Below, piece after piece: positions 1 to 8,513 of a stretch of DNA of 50,801 nucleotides. A program made the translations under genes and the position numbers. The notes beneath the pieces were generated by a model. That model saw only the letters and a list, made by a program, of their open reading frames with translations, was not told where the DNA came from and made no database searches. This stretch comes from Staphylococcus microti. GTDB lineage: Bacteria > Bacillota > Bacilli > Staphylococcales > Staphylococcaceae. Position 1 is the stretch's first letter. Each line of letters begins with the position of its first letter. The DNA is taken from positions 1-50,801 of the forward strand of contig NZ_JXWY01000081.1 of assembly GCF_000934465.1 (NCBI RefSeq), given 5' to 3'.

Positions 1-106
1 CTCATCAATTTGCACCTCTCAGTCATTAGAGTAGTTACTCAAATTATACATTAAAATAACCCTATAGACCGACACTCTTTTTTTAGTGTCTAATCTATAG
101 GGTCCA
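1..106 (-). mobile_element. End of an IS3-like insertion sequence (IS150 type suspected)
   Basis: Read on the minus strand, this stretch starts with TGGACCCTATAGATTAGACA at position 106. It then folds into a large inverted repeat (about 59-103, arms TCTATAGGG and AGTGTC). After that come a TATAAT box (48-43), a GAGAGGTG ribosome binding site (20-13) and an ATG at 5-3 that opens a reading frame leaving the window. A TG terminus followed by a hairpin, promoter and start codon within about 100 bp is the layout of the left end of IS3-family (IS150 subgroup) elements, just before orfA. The transposase itself is not visible, so the family call is inference. The element interrupts pxpC at about position 107. 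Confidence 0.55.
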
Positions 107-681
107 GTTTACGTGCTTCTAATATGGATATTAGCCTGATAGGGCGTTCAAGTGACTTTAAAAGTTTCAGTGCTGCAAGTAATTTACCGATTGGGATTAT
201 GGACGGTCCACAACTAGAGTCGTTTTCAAAACGTACGATTGCAGAAATTGAACATATTGAGTTTCAAGTCTCAGAAAGTTCAGACCGTATGGGGTACCGC
301 TTAAAAGGTGGCTCAATCCAACCAATGGAAAGTGCAGATATTATTTCTGAACCCGTTGCATTAGGAAGTATTCAAGTACCGAAAGATGGGAATCCAATCA
401 TCTTGTTGAATGATCGCCAAACAGTCGGGGGCTATACAAAAATCGGGACTGTCATAGATAGTGATATTGTCGACATCATTCAAAAACGTCCTGGTGAAGT
501 CATTCGTTTTGAATGGGTAACATTTAATGAAGCGAACGAAATTCTTGCACGTAAAGGGCGTAAGTTAGCAGATGCGAAAGAAAAGCTTAGAAGATACCCA
601 AAACGTTATTTGAAAAATATACGACCAACTCAACGAAAAATTAAAAGTGTATTAAAAGGAGATAGTATACCATGGACTTAA
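107..681 (+). pseudogene. pxpC: 5-oxoprolinase subunit C (KipA/PxpC family), 5'-truncated by an IS
   Basis: This is the C-terminal part of the biotin-dependent carboxyltransferase-like subunit of the PxpABC 5-oxoprolinase, which hydrolyses 5-oxoproline to glutamate using ATP. About 190 residues remain; I expect about 330 in a full protein. Family signatures are present: SDRMGYRL, then a segment ending in GSIQVP, then LLNDRQTVGGY. The frame is open back to the IS boundary and reads SLRASNMDISLIG there. The first ATG (124) has no ribosome binding site, so it is not a real start. The frame overlaps accB by 10 bases. PxpC acts with PxpB, which should lie upstream and is not in the window, so the complex is probably non-functional unless the rest lies across the IS. 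Confidence 0.8.
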
Positions 682-1118
682 AACAAATTGAACAAACACT
701 CACTTTATTAAAAACATATGGTGTGAAACACTTCAGATATGGCGATGACGAAATGGAACTTGAATTGGATTTGCCAGCAACGCAACAAAATGAAGACTAT
801 GCGTTTACACCGGCTGCTCCTGCACAAGTAACGCCACAAACACAAGCTACGCAGCCACAAGAAGAATCACCGGTTGATGATTTTAAAGAAATACGTTCAC
901 AAATGATTGGTACGTTCTATTTACAAGATGAAAAAGAACTGACAAAACCAGTGATTAAAGTGGGAGATGTTATTCAAAAAGGCGATATTATCGGCTATGT
1001 TGAAGCGATGAAAGTGATGAATGAGGTGACAGCGGATGAGAGCGGTGAAATTGTCGAAATCCTTGTTGATCATGGAGAAAATATCGAACACAATCAATGT
1101 ATCGTTAAATTAAAATAA
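672..1118 (+). CDS. accB: Biotin carboxyl carrier protein (acetyl-CoA carboxylase type)
   Basis: A 148-residue carrier. It has an N-terminal helix-rich cap (about 1-35), a Pro/Gln/Ala-rich linker (about 45-68) and a C-terminal biotinyl domain with the canonical EAMKVMNE loop; Lys114 is the expected biotinylation site. In the standard pathway BCCP is carboxylated by AccC and hands CO2 to a carboxyltransferase that makes malonyl-CoA. An AAAGGAG ribosome binding site sits at the proper distance, and the start lies inside the end of pxpC. Staphylococci usually carry another accBC pair elsewhere. This copy, wedged between 5-oxoprolinase genes, may serve that locus instead, which is inference from context. 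Confidence 0.9.
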   Translation: MDLKQIEQTLTLLKTYGVKHFRYGDDEMELELDLPATQQNEDYAFTPAAPAQVTPQTQATQPQEESPVDDFKEIRSQMIGTFYLQDEKELTKPVIKVGDVIQKGDIIGYVEAMKVMNEVTADESGEIVEILVDHGENIEHNQCIVKLK

Positions 1119-1131
1119 GGGGGACATACTG

Positions 1132-2496
1132 ATGTATCGAGTATTAGTCGCAAATAGAGGTGAAATCGCCGTTCGAATTATCCGTGCGTTACGCGAAATG
1201 AATATGGAATCTGTCGCGGTATATGCGGTTGGCGATGAAGATAGCTTGCACGTTAAACTAGCTGATCATGCGGTATGTATTGGGAATGCAAACCCACTAG
1301 ACAGTTATCTTAATATTCATAATATCCTTTCTGCTGCAGAGATTACGAATGCCAATGCTGTACATCCGGGTTATGGTTTCTTATCGGAGAGTCCTGTATT
1401 TGCTGAAAAAGTAGAAGAAGAAGGCCTTTATTTTATTGGACCTACGAAGAAAACGATGGAGCTTATGGGGGATAAAATTACAGCGCGTCAAACGGTTGAC
1501 CAAGCAGGCGTTCCGATTATTCCGGGCTCTAAAGGTGCGGTTGAATCTGTTGAAGAAGTAAAAGCACTTGCTGAATCATTAGGCTATCCGCTCGTATTAA
1601 AAGCTGCGAGTGGCGGCGGTGGTAAAGGGATTCGTATCGTTAAAGATGAAAGCATGCTAGAGCAAGCATTTAAAGAAGCCAAAAGTGAAGGGAATAAATA
1701 CTTCAACGATGATCGCGTCTATGTAGAAGCGTTTATTCCAGTTGCCAAACACGTTGAGGTGCAAGTGTTAGGTGATGGCGAAACGAATTTCATTCATTTA
1801 GGGGAACGTGACTGTTCGGTTCAACGTAAAAACCAAAAGTTAATTGAAGAATCGCCATGTAGTGCATTGACACCGGAGAAACGTGAAAAAATGTGTAATG
1901 ATGCGGTTAAAGTTGCACGTGCGTCGAATTATCGCAGTGCAGGGACTATTGAATTTTTAGTAACTGAAGATGCGTATTACTTTATTGAAATGAACGCACG
2001 TATTCAAGTAGAACATACGGTAACGGAAATGCGCACAAATGTTGATCTTGTATGTGAACAATTGCGCATTATGCAAGACGGCACATTGGGGTTAAAGCAA
2101 GAAGATATTCCATTTGAAGGGCATGTTATTGAAGCACGTATTAATGCTGAAAACCCTGAACAAGCTTTCCGACCAACACCGGGAACTGTCCAAAGATTAC
2201 ATTTGCCACAAGGATTTAATGTGCGTGTTGACTCGCTACTTTATAGCGGTTATACTGTTTCCTCGTACTACGATTCACTCGTAGCAAAAGTGATTGTAAA
2301 AGGTGAGACACGCACACATGCAATCGATAAGCTAAAGGTAACTTTAGATGAGATGATTATCGATGGCTTCACAACAACTGCAGACTTTTTATATGCTGTC
2401 TTATCTTATCCACCATATTGTGAAGGGGATGCAAGTGACGTAGACATTAAGTTTTTAGAAAGACATGACATTATTAAGGGGGCTCACCATGGTTAA
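1132..2496 (+). CDS. accC: Biotin carboxylase subunit
   Basis: A 454-residue ATP-grasp enzyme that carboxylates biotin on AccB using ATP and bicarbonate. Visible motifs are the N-terminal [22 protein letters not shown], the glycine-rich ATP loop [13 protein letters not shown] near residue 165, and the catalytic [12 protein letters not shown] near residue 290. The length matches the family. A GGGGGA ribosome binding site precedes the ATG, 13 bases after accB. The 3' end overlaps pxpA by 8 bases, so accB, accC and pxpA are translationally coupled. It is intact, with all key residues present. Confidence 0.93.
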   Translation: MYRVLVANRGEIAVRIIRALREMNMESVAVYAVGDEDSLHVKLADHAVCIGNANPLDSYLNIHNILSAAEITNANAVHPGYGFLSESPVFAEKVEEEGLYFIGPTKKTMELMGDKITARQTVDQAGVPIIPGSKGAVESVEEVKALAESLGYPLVLKAASGGGGKGIRIVKDESMLEQAFKEAKSEGNKYFNDDRVYVEAFIPVAKHVEVQVLGDGETNFIHLGERDCSVQRKNQKLIEESPCSALTPEKREKMCNDAVKVARASNYRSAGTIEFLVTEDAYYFIEMNARIQVEHTVTEMRTNVDLVCEQLRIMQDGTLGLKQEDIPFEGHVIEARINAENPEQAFRPTPGTVQRLHLPQGFNVRVDSLLYSGYTVSSYYDSLVAKVIVKGETRTHAIDKLKVTLDEMIIDGFTTTADFLYAVLSYPPYCEGDASDVDIKFLERHDIIKGAHHG

Positions 2497-3250
2497 GGTA
2501 GATTTGAACTGTGACTTAGGCGAAAGTTTTGGCAACTACACGATGGGGAATGATAAAGCTGTGCTACCGCTTATCACATCTGCCAATGTTGCTTGTGGTT
2601 TCCACGCAGGTGATGAAAATGTGATGGCAGAAACGGTAAAATATGCCAAAGCACACAATGTAAGTATTGGTGCACACCCAGGCTTTCCAGATTTAAAAGG
2701 GTTTGGTCGTCGCAACTTGGATATGTCTTTAGAAGAAATCTATAATATGATGGTTTATCAAATTGGGGCATTGAAAGCATTTTGTGACATTCACGAAGTA
2801 CGACTGAATCATGTCAAGCCACACGGGGCGCTTTATCAAATGGGTGCCAAAGACCGAGCGATTGCTAAAACAATTGCAGAAGCGGTCTATGCAGTCGATC
2901 CAAATCTGTACTTAGTTGGTTTGTCCAATTCTCTACTGTTAGATGAAGCACAAAAAGTAGGCTTACCAATAGCGTCTGAAGTTTTTGCAGACCGTCGTTA
3001 TGAAAAAGACGGACAACTTGTAAGCAGAAAAAAACCAGGAGCACTCATAGAAGATACATCAGAAGCAATACAACAAGTTATTCGCATGGTAACTGAAGGG
3101 AAGACAACAGCGATTACTGGTGAAGAAATTAATATCTCTGCTGATACAATTTGCGTACATGGGGACGGTGCGCACGCATTAGAATTTGTGAAACAGATCA
3201 GAGAGAAATTATCGGAGGTCAATGTCGAGATAGTCAAAATAGGGGGTTAA
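2489..3250 (+). CDS. pxpA: 5-oxoprolinase subunit A (LamB/YcsF family)
   Basis: A 253-residue member of the LamB/YcsF family, the hydrolase-like subunit of PxpABC. The family hallmarks are clear: [12 protein letters not shown] at the N-terminus, [12 protein letters not shown], and [10 protein letters not shown] in the middle. I chose the ATG at 2489 because it follows AAGGGGGCTCACC and opens directly on MVKVDLN. An upstream in-frame ATG at 2465 lies well inside accC without a ribosome binding site. The gene is intact, but its partner pxpC is truncated at the left edge, so its activity in this strain is doubtful. Confidence 0.92.
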   Translation: MVKVDLNCDLGESFGNYTMGNDKAVLPLITSANVACGFHAGDENVMAETVKYAKAHNVSIGAHPGFPDLKGFGRRNLDMSLEEIYNMMVYQIGALKAFCDIHEVRLNHVKPHGALYQMGAKDRAIAKTIAEAVYAVDPNLYLVGLSNSLLLDEAQKVGLPIASEVFADRRYEKDGQLVSRKKPGALIEDTSEAIQQVIRMVTEGKTTAITGEEINISADTICVHGDGAHALEFVKQIREKLSEVNVEIVKIGG

Positions 3251-3253
3251 TGT

Positions 3254-4492
3254 ATGAAATCTAATTCGAACAAAATCGAAAATCCAGGGGAATTCCAATT
3301 TACGAAAGCACACAGGCGTTTATTGCTTGGTTCTGTTTTCTTGATGGCAACGTCAGCAATCGGACCAGCATTCTTAACGCAAACAGCAGTTTTCACACAA
3401 CAATTTTTAGCGAGTTTTGCGTTTGCCATCTTATTATCAATCATTATTGATATTGGGGCACAAATTAATATTTGGCGTGTACTCGTTGTAACGGGTTACC
3501 GCGGCCAAGAAATTGCCAACGAAGTCGTGAAAGGTTTAGGTACATTTATATCGATTTTAATCGGTATCGGTGGTCTCGCATTCAATATCGGGAACATTGC
3601 CGGTGCAGGTCTAGGATTGAATGCTATTTTTGGATTAGATGTCCGCATCGGTGCTACAATCACAGCGGTCATTTCAATTCTCGTATTCGTTTCTAAAAAC
3701 GGTCAAAAAATGATGGATATTGTCACAATGTTATTAGGTGTTTTAATGATTGGTGTCGTTGCATATGTTATGGTTCAATCAAATCCACCATATGCTGATG
3801 CAGCGAAACATATGATTTTACCAGAAGACCCAGCGGCACTCGTTTTACCGATCATTACATTAGTCGGTGGAACGGTTGGTGGGTACATCACATTCGCTGG
3901 TGCACACCGTATCTTAGATGCAGACATTAAAGGACAAGACTTTATCCCATTTGTCAATCGTTCAGCGATTACAGGTATTTTAACAACAGGTGTCATGCGT
4001 GGATTGTTATTCTTAGCAGTGCTAGGTGTTGTTGTAACAGGCGTTTCATTAAACCCTGATAACCCGCCAGCATCTGTGTTTGAACACGCAATCGGACCAA
4101 TCGGTAAAAATATTTTCGGTGTCGTATTGTTTGCGGCAGCGATGTCATCTGTCATTGGTTCTGCCTACACAAGTACCACATTCATTAAGACGTTGCACAA
4201 TAAATTGAACAAGTATGATAACTATGTTGTGATTGCATTTATTTTAATTTCAACGCTTATCTTCTTATCAATCGGTAAACCAGTAAAATTACTGATTATC
4301 GCTGGTGCTTTAAATGGCTTGATTCTTCCGATTACACTAGGAACAATCCTTATTGCTTCGAAAAACAAGCGTATTGTGGGTGACTATCAACACCCAACTT
4401 GGATGTTAGTTTTCGGTATCGTCGCAGTCGTTGTAACATTATTTACTGGATTTTTCGCATTCCAAGGTTTAGCTGACCTTTGGAACCAATAA
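3254..4492 (+). CDS. NRAMP-fold membrane transporter of the YcsG type, substrate unknown
   Basis: A 412-residue polytopic membrane protein with about 11 hydrophobic segments and a short charged N-terminal tail. It starts 3 bases after pxpA behind GGGGG and resembles the transporter found beside ycsF in Bacillus. The NRAMP fold is suggested by GPAFLTQT in the first segment and the glycine-rich VGGTVGGYITFAGAHR in the sixth. The DPGN metal motif of true NRAMP transporters is not there, and neither is the TM6 MPH motif. Automated pipelines usually call it a divalent metal transporter. From context it may instead move 5-oxoproline or a related substrate, which is inference only. Confidence 0.8.
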   Translation: MKSNSNKIENPGEFQFTKAHRRLLLGSVFLMATSAIGPAFLTQTAVFTQQFLASFAFAILLSIIIDIGAQINIWRVLVVTGYRGQEIANEVVKGLGTFISILIGIGGLAFNIGNIAGAGLGLNAIFGLDVRIGATITAVISILVFVSKNGQKMMDIVTMLLGVLMIGVVAYVMVQSNPPYADAAKHMILPEDPAALVLPIITLVGGTVGGYITFAGAHRILDADIKGQDFIPFVNRSAITGILTTGVMRGLLFLAVLGVVVTGVSLNPDNPPASVFEHAIGPIGKNIFGVVLFAAAMSSVIGSAYTSTTFIKTLHNKLNKYDNYVVIAFILISTLIFLSIGKPVKLLIIAGALNGLILPITLGTILIASKNKRIVGDYQHPTWMLVFGIVAVVVTLFTGFFAFQGLADLWNQ

Positions 4493-4512
4493 TTTCATTA
4501 AGAGATGTATTA

Positions 4513-4546
4513 AAGTCGAGACAATTTATGTTGTCTTGGCTTTTTT
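4513..4546 (+). terminator. Intrinsic terminator of the pxp/acc operon
   Basis: AAGTCGAGACAA pairs with TTGTCTTGGCTT across a 6-base loop, with two wobble or mismatch positions, and a run of six T follows. It lies 20 bases after the transporter stop codon. Confidence 0.8.
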
Positions 4547-4998
4547 CATTGCAGTAAATGCATCGTGTTTTTTCAGATTAAATGGATAGCTTAAATAAGT
4601 AAGTGTTGCTTTTCAAGCTGCATCAACGACCTAAAATGAACAGCTTATAATGGCTACAAAACAAAAGCTAGATTATTATTGTATGGCTCGCCTTCAATGA
4701 AACAAACAATTATTCTACGATTAGACAGTTTCAGGGATCGGGACGACAAAGCTAAGGTATCTGTAGTGCTACCAAAGTTTTTTAAAACGCATTCTCACTT
4801 CAGACACCTACTGTCATTTACAAATATTTACTCACTTATTTAAATGAATTTCCCCTTTTTAATCAAGGCAGAGTGGTCACTTTTATTATAGTTTATTAAT
4901 CTGAGAAAGGATAAAATCATGTGAGCAATCACATATAAATATGGTAAAATAGCACCGACTGAATAAAAATTTTGTTCATATATACAGGAGGCTACATC
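4547..4998. other. Gene-free region with repeat debris and the mtnN promoter region
   Basis: I see no coding sequence with a ribosome binding site here. The segment 4796-4813, read on the minus strand, contains CAGTAGGTGTCT in the same context as a copy at 33857-33873. It is therefore part of the intergenic repeat family described below. Near mtnN there is a TGTGA-gcaa-TCACA inverted repeat (4920-4933) followed by a TAAAAT -10-like box (4945-4950). The remainder (about 4560-4790) looks like decayed sequence that I cannot identify. Confidence 0.5.
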
Positions 4999-5685
4999 AT
5001 GATTGCAATCATTGGTGCAATGGAAGAAGAAGTACAAATTTTAAAACAACAATTAACACAATTAGAAGAAACAAAAATCGCACATACACATTTTTATAAA
5101 GGATTACTTGCTGACAAAGAAGTCGTATTACTACAAAGTGGTATTGGGAAAGTCAATGTTGCTATTTCAACAGCTTTATTAATCGATCATTTTAATCCCG
5201 ATTACATCATTAATACCGGTTCGGCAGGTGGGTTACAACCCGGTTTATCATTAGGCGATGTGGTTGTCAGCACAAATGTCGGTTATCACGATGCTGATGC
5301 ACGTGCATTTGGCTATGAAATGGGACAAATTCCAGGTATGCCTGCAACATACAGTGCCGATTTAAAACTTATTGAAGCAGTTAAAAAAGTATTACAAACG
5401 TTGGATCAGACAGCGATGGAAGGTTTGATTGTTTCAGGAGATAGTTTTATTGGCACAGAAGCACAACGTGAAGTGATATTAACACACTTTCCTCAAGCGA
5501 TTGCAGCTGAAATGGAAGCTGCTGCGATTGCCCAAACATGCTATCAGTTTGGTAAGCCATTTATCGTGACACGTGCGATTTCAGACTTAGCAGATGGAGA
5601 AGCGGGTATGACGTTCGATGAATTTTTAAAAGTAGCTGCAAAATCATCAAGCGACATGGTCTACGCACTCGTAAAAGAACTGTAA
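4999..5685 (+). CDS. mtnN: 5'-methylthioadenosine/S-adenosylhomocysteine nucleosidase
   Basis: A 228-residue purine nucleoside phosphorylase-fold enzyme (Pfs). It cleaves MTA and SAH to adenine plus the thioribose, which supports methionine salvage, detoxification of SAH and AI-2 precursor formation. Visible motifs are IGAMEEEV at the N-terminus, [16 protein letters not shown], the ribose-binding [12 protein letters not shown] and the catalytic-Asp region AISDLADG. The ATG at 4999 is preceded by AGGAGG; an upstream TTG-initiated extension of nine codons would place the ribosome binding site inside the gene. It stands alone behind its own promoter region. Confidence 0.93.
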   Translation: MIAIIGAMEEEVQILKQQLTQLEETKIAHTHFYKGLLADKEVVLLQSGIGKVNVAISTALLIDHFNPDYIINTGSAGGLQPGLSLGDVVVSTNVGYHDADARAFGYEMGQIPGMPATYSADLKLIEAVKKVLQTLDQTAMEGLIVSGDSFIGTEAQREVILTHFPQAIAAEMEAAAIAQTCYQFGKPFIVTRAISDLADGEAGMTFDEFLKVAAKSSSDMVYALVKEL

Positions 5686-5713
5686 GAAGGTATACAGGTT
5701 CATACGGTAATTA

Positions 5714-5722
5714 TGCTATAAT
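5714..5722 (+). promoter_or_regulatory. Extended -10 promoter before yqeG
   Basis: TGCTATAAT is a perfect extended -10 box, 36 bases ahead of the yqeG start codon. I see no good -35 box, which is common for extended -10 promoters. It would drive the yqeG-to-methyltransferase operon. Confidence 0.5.
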
Positions 5723-5757
5723 ATTTGGAATGAAGTTATTTAATTTGGAGGCACATA

Positions 5758-6285
5758 ATGGGGATTTTAAAGCGATTATTTTTACCCAATCAATACGTGA
5801 AAGATATTCACGAAATTGATTTTGGACAACTAGAAGCACGTAATATTCGTGGTGTCATTACAGACTTAGATAATACACTTGTTGGCTGGGATGAAGCGAA
5901 TCCAACGCCGAAAGTTGAAGAATGGTTTAAAGCATTGGATGAACGTGGTTTTAAAGTGACTGTTGTATCAAACAATAATGAAAAACGTGTCAAAGCGTTT
6001 TGTAAAGATTTAAACGTAGATTATATTTTCAAAGCACAAAAACCACGCGGTAAATCATTGCGCAGAGCAACAAAACAAATGGGCTTACAAAAAGATCAAG
6101 TTGTTGTGATTGGCGATCAAATGATGACCGATGTGTTTGGTGGCAACCGTAGTGGTCTGTATACCATTATGGTCGTACCAGTGAAAAACTCTGACGGCTT
6201 AGCAACGAAATTAAACCGTTTAATTGAACGTCGTATTTTGAGTCATTTTAAACGTAAAGGCTATATCAATTGGGAGGAGTCTTAA
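5758..6285 (+). CDS. yqeG: HAD-superfamily (IIIA) phosphatase YqeG
   Basis: A 175-residue HAD-fold hydrolase of the YqeG family. Motif I is DLDNTLVGWD near residue 38, with both aspartates present. A SNNNEKRV segment follows (motif II region), and GDQMMTDVFGGNRSG is the acidic motif IV. These are the residues needed for phosphoaspartyl chemistry, but the physiological substrate is not known to me. A GGAGG ribosome binding site lies 7 bases before the ATG. The gene ends one base before the yqeH start, so the two are almost certainly co-translated. Confidence 0.88.
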   Translation: MGILKRLFLPNQYVKDIHEIDFGQLEARNIRGVITDLDNTLVGWDEANPTPKVEEWFKALDERGFKVTVVSNNNEKRVKAFCKDLNVDYIFKAQKPRGKSLRRATKQMGLQKDQVVVIGDQMMTDVFGGNRSGLYTIMVVPVKNSDGLATKLNRLIERRILSHFKRKGYINWEES

Positions 6286-6286
6286 T

Positions 6287-7387
6287 ATGACGAACGCATT
6301 AAAATGTATTGGGTGTGGTGCAACGTTACAATCCGAAAATCCAAATGAAGCAGGTTATGTACCCAAGGCGAGTTTGGAAAAAGAAGATGTCATCTGTAGA
6401 CGTTGTTTCCGTCTAAAAAACTACAATGAAGTACAAGATGTTGGTATGGAAAGTGAAGACTTTTTAACATTGCTGAACGGTTTGGCAGATAAGCAAGGTA
6501 TTGTCGTTAATTTAGTAGATGTTTTTGACTTTGAAGGGTCATTTATCCATGCTTTAAAACGCATCGTTGGTAATAAAAAAATTATTTTAGCAGCGAACAA
6601 AATCGATTTATTACCAAAACAAATTAATAAACGTCGTGTAACTGAATGGCTGAGACGCAGTGCAAAAGCTTATGGGCTTGAGCCAGACGCGGTTGTGTTA
6701 TTGTCAGCGATGAAAGGTTATGGCATAGAAGATTTGATGCAAGCGATTGAGAAACATCGTCATCACCAAGATGTCTATATTGTAGGGACAACAAATGTTG
6801 GTAAATCAACACTCGTTAATAAATTAATTGAAGAGAGTGTCGGTGAGAAGAACGTCATTACAACATCTAAAGTTCCGGGGACAACACTTGATATGATTGA
6901 TATTCCTTTAGACGATCGAAGCTATATGTATGATACACCGGGTGTTGTACAAGCACATCAAATGACGCATTATGTTACAACAAAAGAATTGAACTTAATT
7001 ATGCCGAAAAAAGAAATCAAGCAGCGCGTGTTCCAATTAAATGAGGCACAATCATTGTTTTTCGGTGGTTTAGCAAGAATTGACTATGTAAGTGGTGGAA
7101 AGCGACCATTGATTTGTTATTTCTCAAATGAATTACATATTCATCGAACAAAACTTGAAAAAGCAGACAAATTATGGCGTGAACAATTGGGTGATTTATT
7201 AGCACCTCCATCGAATCGCGAACACTTTGATTTTGAGCAACTGAAACAAGTATCATTACGTACAGAAGACGGTAAAAAAGACGTGATGATTGCAGGCCTC
7301 GGCTTTATTACAATTGATGAGGGCGCTGAAGTTGTTGTCACTGTGCCAGAGAATGTAGAAGTTTATTTACGTCCATCAATTATGTAG
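6287..7387 (+). CDS. yqeH: Ribosome-assembly GTPase YqeH (circularly permuted)
   Basis: A 366-residue GTPase needed for 30S subunit assembly in Firmicutes. The N-terminal zinc finger is visible as CIGCG and CRRCF. The G motifs are permuted: NKIDLL (G4) and the SAMKG region (G5) come before the P-loop GTTNVGKST (G1, around residue 165) and DTPG (G3). The C-terminal part is the TRAP-like RNA-binding region. A GGAGG ribosome binding site spans the end of yqeG. It sits in the conserved yqeG-yqeH-aroE-yhbY run. Confidence 0.93.
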   Translation: MTNALKCIGCGATLQSENPNEAGYVPKASLEKEDVICRRCFRLKNYNEVQDVGMESEDFLTLLNGLADKQGIVVNLVDVFDFEGSFIHALKRIVGNKKIILAANKIDLLPKQINKRRVTEWLRRSAKAYGLEPDAVVLLSAMKGYGIEDLMQAIEKHRHHQDVYIVGTTNVGKSTLVNKLIEESVGEKNVITTSKVPGTTLDMIDIPLDDRSYMYDTPGVVQAHQMTHYVTTKELNLIMPKKEIKQRVFQLNEAQSLFFGGLARIDYVSGGKRPLICYFSNELHIHRTKLEKADKLWREQLGDLLAPPSNREHFDFEQLKQVSLRTEDGKKDVMIAGLGFITIDEGAEVVVTVPENVEVYLRPSIM

Positions 7388-7397
7388 GAGGAATAAT

Positions 7398-8201
7398 ATG
7401 AAGTTTGCAGTTATCGGTCATCCAATTGAACATTCACTTTCGCCTATCATGCATCATGCGAATTTTGAAGCATTGCAGCTTGACTACGAATATCGGGCTT
7501 TAAATATTCCACCTGCACATTTTCATCATATTCGTGACATTATTTCAGAATATGACTTGGATGGTTTTAATATAACAATTCCACATAAAGAACGTATTAT
7601 CCCTTATTTGGATGCTATGACTGATGAGGCAAAAGCGATTGGGGCTGTCAACACAGTTTATATCGACAACGGACGATGGATTGGTCATAATACGGATGGG
7701 CTTGGCTTTGTGAAAGGGCTCAATGATTATTACGGTGACTTAACTAATGCTAAAATTTTAATTATTGGGGCTGGCGGTGCAAGTAAAGGGATTGCTTATT
7801 CATTGTCACATAAAACGAAACAGCCAATTGCTGTTGCAAACCGAACGATGTCACGTTTTAATGACTGGCAATTTGAAGTAGAAACATATTCACTGTCAGA
7901 TGTTGATGCTATTGCAAATGAATACGATATTATCATTAATACAACACCCGTTGGCATGCACGAATCGACTGATCAAGTCGTGTCATTTCAACAATTGAAA
8001 AAAGATGTCTTAGTTTGTGATATTATTTATATTCCTGCAGAAACAGCCTTTTTAAAATCTGCAAAAGTACAAGGCTACGACACGTATAACGGGTTGGATA
8101 TGTTTGTCTATCAAGGGGCTGAAAGCTTTAAATTTTGGACGGGTCAACAAGCGAATATCCCCGTAATGCGTGAACATGTCAAACAAAAATTATACTCATA
8201 A
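7398..8201 (+). CDS. aroE: Shikimate dehydrogenase (NADP+)
   Basis: A 267-residue enzyme reducing 3-dehydroshikimate to shikimate in aromatic amino acid synthesis. The substrate side shows HPIEHSLSP, the catalytic-Lys segment IPHKE and NTDG. The nucleotide side shows the Rossmann loop IGAGGASKG near residue 125 and NTTPVGMH. The length is normal for the family. An AGGAGG ribosome binding site lies 6 bases upstream, 10 bases after yqeH. It is intact. Confidence 0.94.
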   Translation: MKFAVIGHPIEHSLSPIMHHANFEALQLDYEYRALNIPPAHFHHIRDIISEYDLDGFNITIPHKERIIPYLDAMTDEAKAIGAVNTVYIDNGRWIGHNTDGLGFVKGLNDYYGDLTNAKILIIGAGGASKGIAYSLSHKTKQPIAVANRTMSRFNDWQFEVETYSLSDVDAIANEYDIIINTTPVGMHESTDQVVSFQQLKKDVLVCDIIYIPAETAFLKSAKVQGYDTYNGLDMFVYQGAESFKFWTGQQANIPVMREHVKQKLYS

Positions 8202-8219
8202 TATAAACAGGAGGTCATT

Positions 8220-8513
8220 ATGACACTAACAGGTAAACAAAAACGTTTTTTAAGAAGTGAAGCGCATCATATCGATCCGATTTTCCAAATTGGGAAAGCC
8301 GGGATTAATGAAAATATGATCGTACAAATTGATGAAGCGCTTGAAAAACGCGAACTCATCAAAGTACATATTTTACAAAATAATTTAGATGATAAAAGAG
8401 AATTAGCAGAAACACTCGCACAATCAACGAAAAGCTATCTTGTTCAATTGATTGGTTCTATTATCGTGTTATACCGTGAATCTCAAGAAAACAAACAAAT
8501 CGAGTTACCATAA
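8220..8513 (+). CDS. yhbY: Ribosome assembly RNA-binding protein YhbY (CRM domain)
   Basis: A 97-residue single CRM-domain protein that binds pre-50S ribosomal RNA. It starts with LTGKQKRFLRSEAH, typical of the family, and carries the GKAGIN turn (GxxG-like RNA loop) near residue 27. An AGGAGG ribosome binding site lies 5 bases before the ATG. Its stop codon shares one base with the nadD start (TAATG). Confidence 0.92.
   Translation: MTLTGKQKRFLRSEAHHIDPIFQIGKAGINENMIVQIDEALEKRELIKVHILQNNLDDKRELAETLAQSTKSYLVQLIGSIIVLYRESQENKQIELP

Noticed and set aside
46-60. TATACATTAAAATAAC shared between the IS end and the ccpN leader (about 35738)
   Set aside because: It is AT-only apart from a few bases, and the flanks do not match, so chance is the simplest explanation.
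3775-4155. 126-codon minus-strand frame inside the transporter gene
   Set aside because: It has the low-complexity Thr/Ala/Pro composition typical of antisense membrane-protein frames and no ribosome binding site.
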